Shown piece by piece: positions 1 through 5,650 of a stretch of 5,816 nucleotides of DNA; position 1 is the stretch's first letter; each line of letters begins with the position of its first letter. This DNA is from Bordetella parapertussis (lineage in GTDB: Bacteria > Pseudomonadota > Gammaproteobacteria > Burkholderiales > SG8-39). Under the pieces are notes generated by a model. That model ran no database searches and was not told the DNA's origin. It saw only the letters and a list, made by a program, of their open reading frames with translations. The stretch lies in the NCBI GenBank assembly GCA_945906975.1, contig CAMDRY010000227.1, positions 1 to 5,816 of the forward strand. The letters run 5' to 3'. The position numbers were made by a program, and so were the translations under genes.

Positions 1-1
1 G

Positions 2-112
2 CCTGCAGACAAACCCACGCCGACTTACACCCCACCGGACACCCCACCGGACACCCCACCGGACATCCCGCCGCGCCCCAGCGGCAAGCCGACCCTGCGT
101 CGTATCAAGTAG
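2..112 (+). CDS. C-terminal end of an unidentified protein with a Thr-Pro-Pro-Asp repeat tail (partial, 5' end outside the window)
   Basis: I do not recognise this gene. Read in frame 2, the first 36 codons end at a TAG at 110-112. They encode a proline-rich tail in which Thr-Pro-Pro-Asp occurs three times and decays to Ile-Pro-Pro, followed by a short basic end (Lys-Pro-Thr-Leu-Arg-Arg-Ile-Lys). Such low-complexity tails are usually flexible linkers or exposed termini, so the function lies upstream of the window. Frame 2 is preferred because its stop is followed within 18 bases by a strong hairpin and because the basic end looks like a natural C-terminus. The other two plus frames also stay open for some distance, as expected in GC-rich DNA, so the frame is not proven. 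Nothing suggests that it shares a transcript with the operon starting at 402. Confidence 0.5.
   Translation, partial: PADKPTPTYTPPDTPPDTPPDIPPRPSGKPTLRRIK
27..74 (+). repeat. Tandem 12-base repeat, three exact copies plus one decayed copy
   Basis: The unit ACACCCCACCGG occurs exactly at 27-38, 39-50 and 51-62, and a decayed fourth copy follows at 63-74. Because 12 is a multiple of three, the repeat keeps the reading frame and gives the Thr-Pro-Pro-Asp repeat of the overlapping partial gene. Copy number could change by slippage without a frameshift. Confidence 0.9.
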
Positions 113-129
113 CCGGCGCTCAGTCCACG

Positions 130-149
130 CCTGGCCTGCCGCGGCCAGG
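130..149 (+). terminator. Strong hairpin after the upstream gene, possible terminator without a T tract
   Basis: CCTGGCC (130-136) pairs perfectly with GGCCAGG (143-149) around a 6-base loop, 18 bases after the stop of the upstream partial gene. No T run follows, so it is not a classic intrinsic terminator. It may protect a 3' end or act with Rho. The stem is symmetrical and could work on either strand. Confidence 0.4.
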
Positions 150-201
150 GCTTGCGTGCCCGCACAAGCTTTGCGTTCGTACCGCGGGTGGCCGCCAGCT
201 T

Positions 202-223
202 GTTAAGCATTCGCCTAATTAAC
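202..223. promoter_or_regulatory. Inverted repeat GTTAA-N12-TTAAC in an AT-rich patch, possible operator
   Basis: GTTAA (202-206) and TTAAC (219-223) are perfect inverted arms separated by 12 bases. They sit in a short AT-rich island inside GC-rich intergenic DNA, about 40 bases upstream of the candidate promoter of the operon. The spacing would suit a dimeric activator or repressor. The regulator is unknown, and arms of this length can arise by chance. Confidence 0.25.
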
Positions 224-263
224 GATCTTCGGGTGGCGCCCAGTGGGTTGAAATCACATGTCC

Positions 264-292
264 TTTCCATGTTCGCCGCTCCGGCGTAATAT
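264..292 (+). promoter_or_regulatory. Candidate sigma-70 promoter for the oxidoreductase operon
   Basis: A -35-like TTTCCA (264-269) lies exactly 17 bases upstream of a -10-like TAATAT (287-292). Each hexamer matches the consensus at 4 of 6 positions. The spacer contains the dyad CGCCG-CTC-CGGCG (274-286), a plausible place for a repressor to bind. Transcription would start near 299 and leave a leader of about 100 bases before the TTG start at 402. This is the best candidate I found in the region, but it was read by eye and is not certain. Confidence 0.35.
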
Positions 293-309
293 GTCGCGCA
301 CACACCCCA

Positions 310-327
310 CGCCGGCTACCTCCGGCG
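310..327 (+). promoter_or_regulatory. Small leader hairpin upstream of the flavoprotein gene
   Basis: CGCCGG (310-315) pairs with CCGGCG (322-327) around the loop CTACCT. It would lie in the 5' leader of the operon transcript, about 60 bases before the ribosome site. No T run follows and no leader peptide or known riboswitch is recognised, so any regulatory role is conjecture. Confidence 0.25.
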
Positions 328-387
328 ATAAACCACCGACCGTGACACTTTGATCAAGAGAGTGCCACAACCGCCAACAGGGGTGCC

Positions 388-393
388 AAGGAG
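388..393 (+). promoter_or_regulatory. Ribosome binding site that fixes the TTG start of the flavoprotein gene
   Basis: AAGGAG lies 8 bases before the TTG at 402, which is ideal spacing. The nearby ATG at 394 is in another frame and too close to the site, so the TTG is the likely start. The next in-frame ATG codons come too late to keep the conserved N-terminal cysteines. Confidence 0.75.
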
Positions 394-401
394 ATGGGAT
401 A

Positions 402-2243
402 TTGAAACCGACTGATATTGCCGCACCTGATTACTTCCACAAAGTTGTCGATTGCCAGTGGGCCTGTCCGGCCCATACCCCGGTACCCGAATACATCCGC
501 ATGATCGCGGCAGGCCGCTACGGCGATGCCTATATGGTCAACTGGGAATCCAACGTTTTCCCGGGCATTCTCGGCCGCACCTGCGACCGGCCCTGCGAAC
601 CGGCCTGCCGTCGCGGCCGCGTCGAGGAAGAGAACTTGGCCAAGCCCGAGCCGGTGGCGATTTGCCGCTTAAAACGCGTCGCCGCCGATCTCAAAGAAGA
701 CATCAGTGCGCGCCTGCCGGCCAAGCCCACCAAGACCAACGGCAAAAAAATCGCCTGCGTCGGCGCCGGCCCAGCCGCACTCACCGTTGCGCGCGACCTC
801 GCGCCCCTTGGCTATGAAGTCACCGTGTTCGACGGCGACAAGCGCGCCGGCGGCATGATCCGCAGCCAGATACCCAAGTTTCGCCTGCCCGAGGAAGTCA
901 TCGACGAGGAAGTGGGCTACGTCCTCAACCTGGGCGTCGAGTTCCGTGGTGGCGAACGCATCGACAGCCTCAAGGACCTGCTGGCCAAGGGGTATGACGC
1001 GGTGTTCGTCGGTTCGGGCGCGCCGCGCGGCCGCGATCTGGATTTGCCCGGCCGGCAGGAAGCGGCCAAAAATATCCACATCGGCATCGACTGGCTGTCC
1101 TCGGTGTCCTTCGGCCATATCGAAAAAATCGGCAAGCGCGTCATCGTGCTGGGCGGGGGCAATACCGCCATGGACTGCTGCCGTTCGTCCAAGCGCCTTG
1201 GCGGCGACGACGTCAAGGTCATCGTGCGCTCTGGCTTCGAGGAAATGAAAGCCAGCCCGTGGGAAAAAGAAGATGCCGGACATGAGGGTATTCTCATCCT
1301 CAATTACTTTGTGCCCAAGGCCTTCTTGCACACCGAGGGCAAGCTGACGGGCATGAGTTTCGAGAAGGTCAAGGCCATCTACGACACCAAGGGCAAGCGC
1401 AGCCTGGTGCCCAGCGGCGAGCCCGACCAGATATTCGAATGCGACGACGTGCTGGTTGCCGTAGGCCAGGAAAATTCCTTCCCCTGGATTGAGCGTGACG
1501 TCGGCCTGGAGTTCGACAAATGGGGTATGCCGGTGGTCGATACGGTAACCATGCAGGGCTCGATCAAGAACGTGTTTTTCGGCGGCGACGCCGCCTTTGG
1601 TCCGAAGAACATCATCTGGGCGGTGGCACACGGCCACGAGGCCGCCATCTCCATAGACAAGTTCTGCTCCGGCGAGAGCACCGCCGACCGTCCGCCGCCC
1701 ATGGTCAATCTCTATTCGCAAAAAATGGGCATTCACGAGTGGAGTTACGACAACTCGCCGGTCAATGACCTGCGCTTCAAGGTGCCGCTCAAGGACATCA
1801 GGCTCGCACTGAAAAACATCAAGGTCGAGGTCGAACTGGGCTTTGACGCGGCGCTCGCGTTCAAGGAAGCCGAGCGCTGCCTCAACTGCGACGTGCAGAC
1901 GGTGTTCAACGCCGCGCAGTGCATCGAGTGCGATGCCTGCGTCGACATCTGCCCGATGGACTGCATCACCTTCACCGAAAATGGCGAAGAGGCCGACCTG
2001 CGCACACGCTTGCAAGCGCCTGCCACCGACCTGACGCAAGACCTCTACGTCTCACCCGGGCTCAAGACCGGCCGCATCATGGCCAAGGACGAGGACGTCT
2101 GCCTGCACTGCGGCCTGTGCGCCGAGCGCTGCCCCACCGGCGCCTGGGACATGCAAAAGTTCCTGCTCAACATGACCCATGCCGGGCCCGGCTGCCACAA
2201 GAGTGACGCGGGCAAGAAGGCCCCGCTGAGGAGAGTCGCATGA
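402..2243 (+). CDS. GltD-like FAD/NAD(P) oxidoreductase with C-terminal 2x[4Fe-4S] ferredoxin domain; electron-transfer subunit of a 2-oxoacid oxidoreductase (KorC-like)
   Basis: This 613-residue cytoplasmic flavoprotein probably links the KorAB enzyme to NADP(H). The N-terminal iron-sulfur domain has the cysteine pattern of the GltD/dihydropyrimidine dehydrogenase family: C18-x3-C22, then C61-x3-C65-x3-C69, followed by the VAICRLKR helix near 85-92. An FAD-binding fold starts with the GAGPAAL loop at 121-127 and the GGM at 150-152. The NAD(P) fold carries GGGNTAMD at 251-258. A second flavin motif, GGDAAFGP, lies at 394-401. The C-terminus holds two ferredoxin clusters: C507-x2-C510-x2-C513-x3-C517 and C567-x2-C570-x2-C573-x3-C577. 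The start is TTG with a good ribosome site. The stop overlaps the start of korA, so the two are translationally coupled. In Azoarcus evansii the comparable subunit of 2-oxoglutarate:NADP+ oxidoreductase is called KorC. A true glutamate synthase small subunit is unlikely, because no large subunit is nearby and the ferredoxin domain is extra. Confidence 0.9.
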   Translation: MKPTDIAAPDYFHKVVDCQWACPAHTPVPEYIRMIAAGRYGDAYMVNWESNVFPGILGRTCDRPCEPACRRGRVEEENLAKPEPVAICRLKRVAADLKEDISARLPAKPTKTNGKKIACVGAGPAALTVARDLAPLGYEVTVFDGDKRAGGMIRSQIPKFRLPEEVIDEEVGYVLNLGVEFRGGERIDSLKDLLAKGYDAVFVGSGAPRGRDLDLPGRQEAAKNIHIGIDWLSSVSFGHIEKIGKRVIVLGGGNTAMDCCRSSKRLGGDDVKVIVRSGFEEMKASPWEKEDAGHEGILILNYFVPKAFLHTEGKLTGMSFEKVKAIYDTKGKRSLVPSGEPDQIFECDDVLVAVGQENSFPWIERDVGLEFDKWGMPVVDTVTMQGSIKNVFFGGDAAFGPKNIIWAVAHGHEAAISIDKFCSGESTADRPPPMVNLYSQKMGIHEWSYDNSPVNDLRFKVPLKDIRLALKNIKVEVELGFDAALAFKEAERCLNCDVQTVFNAAQCIECDACVDICPMDCITFTENGEEADLRTRLQAPATDLTQDLYVSPGLKTGRIMAKDEDVCLHCGLCAERCPTGAWDMQKFLLNMTHAGPGCHKSDAGKKAPLRRVA

Positions 2244-4087
2244 CCAAACAAATCACCGCGGTCAACGACTTTGTCGTCAAGTTCGCCAACGTCAACGGTT
2301 CGGGTTCGGCTTCGGCCAACGAGCTTTTTGCCAAGTCCATCATCCGCATGGGCGTGCCGGTTTCCCCGCGCAACATCTTCCCGTCCAACATCCAGGGCCT
2401 GCCCACCTGGTACGAGGTGCGCGTCACCGAAGCCGGCCACCTTGGCCGCCGCGGCGGTGTCGACCTGATGGTGGCGATGAACCCGCAGACCTGGGATGCC
2501 GATGTAAAAGAGATCGAGCCTGGCGGCTATTTGTTCTACGACAACACCAAGCCGCTGCCCGCCTCCAAGTTTCGCGACGACATCAACGTGATCGGCATGC
2601 CCATCACCGAGATCTGCAACATGAGCTATACCGACCCGCGCCAGCGCCAGTTGTTCAAGAACATCATCTACATCGGCGCGCTCTCCGCGCTGCTCGACAT
2701 GGACGCCGACGAGATCGCCGGCCTCATCGGCGAGCAGTACAAGGGCAAGGAAGCCCTGCTCAAGCCCAACGTGCACGCGCTGCAAATGGGCCGCAGCTAC
2801 GCCCTCGAGAACCTCAAGTGCCCGATCGGTCTCACCGTCAAAAAAGCCGACGCCGTCGGCAACAAGATTCTGGTCGAGGGCAATGCCGCCGCCGCGCTCG
2901 GTTGCGTCTACGGCGGCGCCACCGTCTGCGCCTGGTATCCGATCACGCCGTCTTCGTCGCTGGCCGAGGCCTTCCAGAAATACTGCGCCAAACTGCGCGT
3001 CGACAAAGACACCGGCCGCAACAAATTCGCCATCGTGCAGGCCGAGGACGAACTCGCCTCCATCGGCATCGTGGTCGGTGCCGGCTGGAACGGCGCGCGC
3101 GCCTTCACCGCCACCTCCGGCCCCGGCATCTCGCTGATGACCGAGTTCATCGGCCTTGCCTACTTCGCCGAAATCCCCGCCACCATCATCGACGTGCAAC
3201 GCGGCGGCCCCTCCACCGGCATGCCCACGCGCACGCAGCAGTCGGACATCCTCGCCTGCGCCTACGCCGGCCACGGCGACACCAAGCACGTGCTGTTGTT
3301 TCCGCAAGACCCGACCGAGTGCTTCAGCATGGCGGCGCAGTGCCTCGACCTCGCCGACCGCCTGCAGACGCCGGTGTTCCTGATGACCGATCTGGATATC
3401 GGCATGAACCAGCGCCTGTCCTCTCCGTTCGAGTGGGACGACAAGCAGCAGTACGACCGCGGCAAGGTCATGACCGAAAAGATGCTCAACGACGACAAGG
3501 AATTCGGCCGTTACCTCGACGTTGACGGCGACGGCATCCCCTTTCGCACTTATCCTGGCACCCACCCGACCAAGGGTGGTTACTTCACCCGCGGCACCAG
3601 CAAGAACCCCTACGCCATTTACTCCGAGGCGGGTCCCGACTATGTTTACAACATGCAGCGCCTGCTGAAAAAATTCGAGACGGCCAAGGCCCTCGTGCCG
3701 CAGCCGGTGTTGACCGAAGCGAAAAAGAAAACCAAGTTCGGCGCCATTTACTTCGGCTCCACCAGCCCGTCCATGCACGAGGCCCTCGATGCCTTTGAGG
3801 CCGAGGGCATGCACGTTGACATCCTGCGCATCCGCGCCTTTCCCTTGCCCGATTCAGTCCTGGATTTCATTACGAGCCACGAGCAGGTGTTTGTCATCGA
3901 GCAAAACCGCGACGCGCAGTTCCGCTCCCTGCTGGTGAACGAGCTCAACGTCGACCCGGCCCACCTGATGCCCGTGCTGCACTACGACGGTACGCCCATC
4001 ACCGCGCGCTTCATCATCAAGGAAATCAGCGAACGCGTAAGGGCGCTGAACGTTGAACCGATTAAAAAGAAGGGTAGGGCAGCTTGA
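2240..4087 (+). CDS. korA: 2-oxoacid:acceptor oxidoreductase, fused gamma-alpha subunit (2-oxoglutarate type)
   Basis: KorA pairs with KorB to convert a 2-oxoacid and CoA to acyl-CoA and CO2, with thiamine diphosphate and iron-sulfur chemistry; 2-oxoglutarate to succinyl-CoA is most likely. Its 615 residues fit the fused family. Residues 1 to about 195 form the gamma domain, with a glycine/serine-rich start at 20-27 and VTEAGHLGRRGG at 62-73. The alpha domain follows a linker: YPITPSSS at 233-240, QAEDELASI at 267-275, TSGPGISLM at 292-300 and QRGGPSTGMPTRTQQSD at 320-336 are its signatures. A C-terminal domain covers about 498-600. The aspartate-rich stretch near 427-433 looks like an EF-hand loop but is, to my knowledge, common in this family. 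The ATG overlaps the previous stop as ATGA, with GAGGAG at 2228-2233 as ribosome site. Substrate choice cannot be fixed from sequence alone; a branched-chain 2-oxoacid or pyruvate remains possible. Confidence 0.93.
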   Translation: MTKQITAVNDFVVKFANVNGSGSASANELFAKSIIRMGVPVSPRNIFPSNIQGLPTWYEVRVTEAGHLGRRGGVDLMVAMNPQTWDADVKEIEPGGYLFYDNTKPLPASKFRDDINVIGMPITEICNMSYTDPRQRQLFKNIIYIGALSALLDMDADEIAGLIGEQYKGKEALLKPNVHALQMGRSYALENLKCPIGLTVKKADAVGNKILVEGNAAAALGCVYGGATVCAWYPITPSSSLAEAFQKYCAKLRVDKDTGRNKFAIVQAEDELASIGIVVGAGWNGARAFTATSGPGISLMTEFIGLAYFAEIPATIIDVQRGGPSTGMPTRTQQSDILACAYAGHGDTKHVLLFPQDPTECFSMAAQCLDLADRLQTPVFLMTDLDIGMNQRLSSPFEWDDKQQYDRGKVMTEKMLNDDKEFGRYLDVDGDGIPFRTYPGTHPTKGGYFTRGTSKNPYAIYSEAGPDYVYNMQRLLKKFETAKALVPQPVLTEAKKKTKFGAIYFGSTSPSMHEALDAFEAEGMHVDILRIRAFPLPDSVLDFITSHEQVFVIEQNRDAQFRSLLVNELNVDPAHLMPVLHYDGTPITARFIIKEISERVRALNVEPIKKKGRAA

Positions 4088-4242
4088 CGAATATGCTGGA
4101 AACCCTTGCCAGACGTGGCTTTTGAGCCGATGACACGATGAGCTAGGGGCGACCAACTCCCCCGTTCCACCCCCCCCGGCCTTTACGTGTAGGGGGGAGG
4201 GGGCTGCCAAGTAACGCGAAGCAACAAAGAGAGCGAGACAAA
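4088..4242 (+). other. Structured 155-base gap between korA and korB
   Basis: This gap holds no credible gene; the longest plus-strand reading I checked from an ATG (4093) is only ten codons and has no good ribosome site. It does hold conspicuous homopolymer runs: C5 at 4159-4163, C8 at 4170-4177, G6 at 4192-4197 and G5 at 4199-4203. CCCCCC (4172-4177) can pair with GGGGGG (4192-4197) around a 14-base loop. The stem can continue across an internal loop, with C5 pairing to G5. No T run follows, so it is not an intrinsic terminator. A ribosome site of moderate quality (AAAGAGAG, 4226-4233) precedes korB. A role in RNA processing or in setting the KorA:KorB ratio is inference. Confidence 0.55.
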
Positions 4243-5298
4243 ATGACCTACATCACCAAACCCAAGCTCCACCACCCGACCCTGCAAAAAAACAAGGTCG
4301 GCTACACCCGCCGTGACTACGAGGGCAAGGTGTCCACGCTGTGCGCCGGCTGCGGCCACGACTCCATTTCGGCGGCCATTATCCAGGCCTGCTGGGAGCT
4401 GGACATCCAGCCGCACCGCGTCGCCAAGCTCTCGGGCATAGGCTGCTCGTCCAAGACGCCCGATTACTTCCTTGGCAACTCGCACGGCTTTAACACTGTG
4501 CACGGCCGCATGCCCTCGGTGCTCACCGGCGCCAACCTCGCCAACCGCGACCTCATTTACCTCGGCGTCTCCGGCGACGGCGACTCGGCGTCCATCGGCA
4601 TCGGCCAGTTCGCCCACGTCATGCGCCGCGGCGTTAACATGACCTACATTCTCGAGAACAACGGTGTTTACGGTCTGACCAAGGGCCAGTTTTCGGCCAC
4701 CGCCGACCGCGGATCGAAGTCCAAGCGCGGCGTGGTCAACGCCGACTCCGCGATCGATACCGTGTCGCTGGCACTGATGATGGGCGCCACCTTTGTCGCG
4801 CGCAGTTTTTCCGGCGACAAAAAGCAGCTCGTACCGCTGGTGAAGGCCGCCATCGCCCACCCGGGTGCCGCCTTCATCGACGTCATCAGCCCCTGCGTGG
4901 CCTTCAACAACCACGCCGGCAGCACCAAGAGCTACGACTACATGCGCGAGCACAACGAGGTCGTCAACCGCCTCGATTTCTGGCCCAATCGCAGCGAAAT
5001 CACCGTCGATTACAACGAGGGCGAGGTCATTGACGTGCCGCAGCACGACGGCAGCATCGTGCGCCTCAGGAAGACCCACCCCGAATACGACCCCACCAAC
5101 CGCATCACCGCCTCGACGCTGATCGCCGAGCACGCCGCCAAGGGCGAGGTCATCACCGGCCTGTTGTACGTGCATCCGGAAGCCGAGGACTTGCACACCC
5201 ACCTGCACACCGTGGACACCGCCTTCAATAAAATGGGCGTAAAGGATTTGTGCCCCGGCGCGGCCGCGCTGGAAAAAATCAACGCCAGCATGCGTTAG
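4243..5298 (+). CDS. korB: 2-oxoacid:acceptor oxidoreductase, thiamine-diphosphate-binding beta subunit
   Basis: KorB holds the thiamine diphosphate and one [4Fe-4S] cluster, so it is the site of 2-oxoacid decarboxylation and the first electron acceptor of the KorAB complex in the cytoplasm. Four cysteines fit the cluster ligands of the beta-subunit family: C34-x2-C37 in LCAGCGH, C68 in SGIGCSSK, and C218 in ISPCVAFN. Their spacing closely follows that described for the Sulfolobus enzyme. The cofactor motif is GDGDSASIG at 111-119, ending in ENNGVYGLTKGQ at 138-149, and HGR at 87-89 is also a family feature. The length of 351 residues is somewhat long for the family because of a C-terminal extension beyond about residue 245. 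No ferredoxin-type domain is attached, so electrons must leave to the flavoprotein encoded at 402-2243 or to a free ferredoxin. A hairpin-rich gap separates it from korA, and it probably shares the same transcript. Confidence 0.93.
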   Translation: MTYITKPKLHHPTLQKNKVGYTRRDYEGKVSTLCAGCGHDSISAAIIQACWELDIQPHRVAKLSGIGCSSKTPDYFLGNSHGFNTVHGRMPSVLTGANLANRDLIYLGVSGDGDSASIGIGQFAHVMRRGVNMTYILENNGVYGLTKGQFSATADRGSKSKRGVVNADSAIDTVSLALMMGATFVARSFSGDKKQLVPLVKAAIAHPGAAFIDVISPCVAFNNHAGSTKSYDYMREHNEVVNRLDFWPNRSEITVDYNEGEVIDVPQHDGSIVRLRKTHPEYDPTNRITASTLIAEHAAKGEVITGLLYVHPEAEDLHTHLHTVDTAFNKMGVKDLCPGAAALEKINASMR

Positions 5299-5350
5299 CT
5301 CTTAGCTACTAGCTTCTAGGTGTTAGCTACCAGGGGCTAGAGGCTGGAAA
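5295..5350. repeat. Degenerate 7-base tandem repeat (consensus near YTAGCTN) over the korB stop
   Basis: Cut every seven bases from 5295, the sequence reads TTAGCTC, TTAGCTA, CTAGCTT, CTAGGTG, TTAGCTA, CCAGGGG, CTAGAGG, CTGGAAA. The first unit contains the korB stop codon TAG (5296-5298). The first five units are good copies and the last three are decayed. Because seven is not a multiple of three, the TAGs at 5296, 5303 and 5310 fall in all three plus frames. I think similar TAG-rich heptamer arrays occur after genes in some proteobacteria, but I cannot confirm this here. Confidence 0.8.
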
Positions 5351-5351
5351 C

Positions 5352-5371
5352 ACCCGCCTGGCGCGGGTTTT
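5352..5371 (+). terminator. Intrinsic terminator of the kor operon
   Basis: ACCCGC (5352-5357) pairs perfectly with GCGGGT (5363-5368) around the loop CTGGC, and the T run TTTT (5368-5371) begins at the base of the stem. Upstream A residues could extend the pairing past one mismatch. It lies about 53 bases after the korB stop, just beyond the heptamer array, and closes the operon on the plus strand. Confidence 0.7.
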
Positions 5372-5650
5372 CAGGTGTCACGCGCGCCCTGAACAAGGCG
5401 TACCACGTTACCCTCCCCGCACGTTAATGCGCTCTTACGCGGCTGTTGGTCGTGTTTTTCCCGCCACGCGTTGGCGAGTATCACCACAGTCATAGGCCGC
5501 CGCGCACACGTCGCCTTGAGGCGAGCTGCGTTTCCCCATGGCAAGGGCATGCCGCGCGCCTGCTTGTCCACCCCCGACGGCAAAGACCTGGGCCGGCCCG
5601 GTGTTGTGCGGCCCACACCGACTTTTGCGAAGCGTGCCACACTGCCCGCC
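5372..5650. other. Stretch with no recognised gene between the kor terminator and the hemolysin III-family gene
   Basis: About 280 bases with no protein I can recognise. Short open readings exist on both strands, but they have no ribosome sites or family motifs and are expected in GC-rich DNA. A hairpin TCGCC-TTGA-GGCGA lies at 5511-5524 and is followed by a short T run at 5531-5533. No convincing -35/-10 pair was found. An in-frame ATG at 5549, behind AAGGGC (5543-5548), could extend the next gene by 34 codons, but the extension does not resemble the family. Confidence 0.5.

Noticed and set aside
234..252. Possible sigma-54 promoter (TGGC followed by TTGA)
   Set aside because: The spacing between the GG and GC-type elements is about three bases too long and the downstream element ends in GA, not GC.
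350..357. TTGATCAA palindrome, resembling two FNR half sites
   Set aside because: FNR boxes need TTGAT and ATCAA separated by four bases; here the halves overlap with no gap.
669..2039. 456-codon minus-strand open reading across the flavoprotein gene
   Set aside because: It is a mirror of GC-rich codon bias on the plus strand; it shows no family motifs, whereas the plus frame has complete cofactor motifs.
3518..3540. EF-hand-like Asp-Val-Asp-Gly-Asp-Gly calcium loop in KorA
   Set aside because: To my knowledge this aspartate-rich loop is common in KorA proteins and is not accompanied by the paired helices of an EF-hand.
2045..3814. 589-codon minus-strand open reading across korA
   Set aside because: Low-complexity Val/Gly/His/Asp-rich translation typical of antisense readings of GC-rich genes; the plus strand encodes a clear KorA.
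4093..4125. Ten-codon open reading in the korA-korB gap, as a possible leader peptide
   Set aside because: No ribosome site at proper spacing and no run of regulatory codons; chance is the better explanation.
4146..4203. G-quadruplex formed by the G4, G6 and G5 runs
   Set aside because: Four separated G runs are not available; the G6 run would have to be split with no loop, and pairing with the nearby C runs is more favourable.
4183..5208. 341-codon minus-strand open reading across korB
   Set aside because: Antisense shadow with Val/Gly/His-rich low-complexity sequence; KorB on the plus strand is unmistakable.
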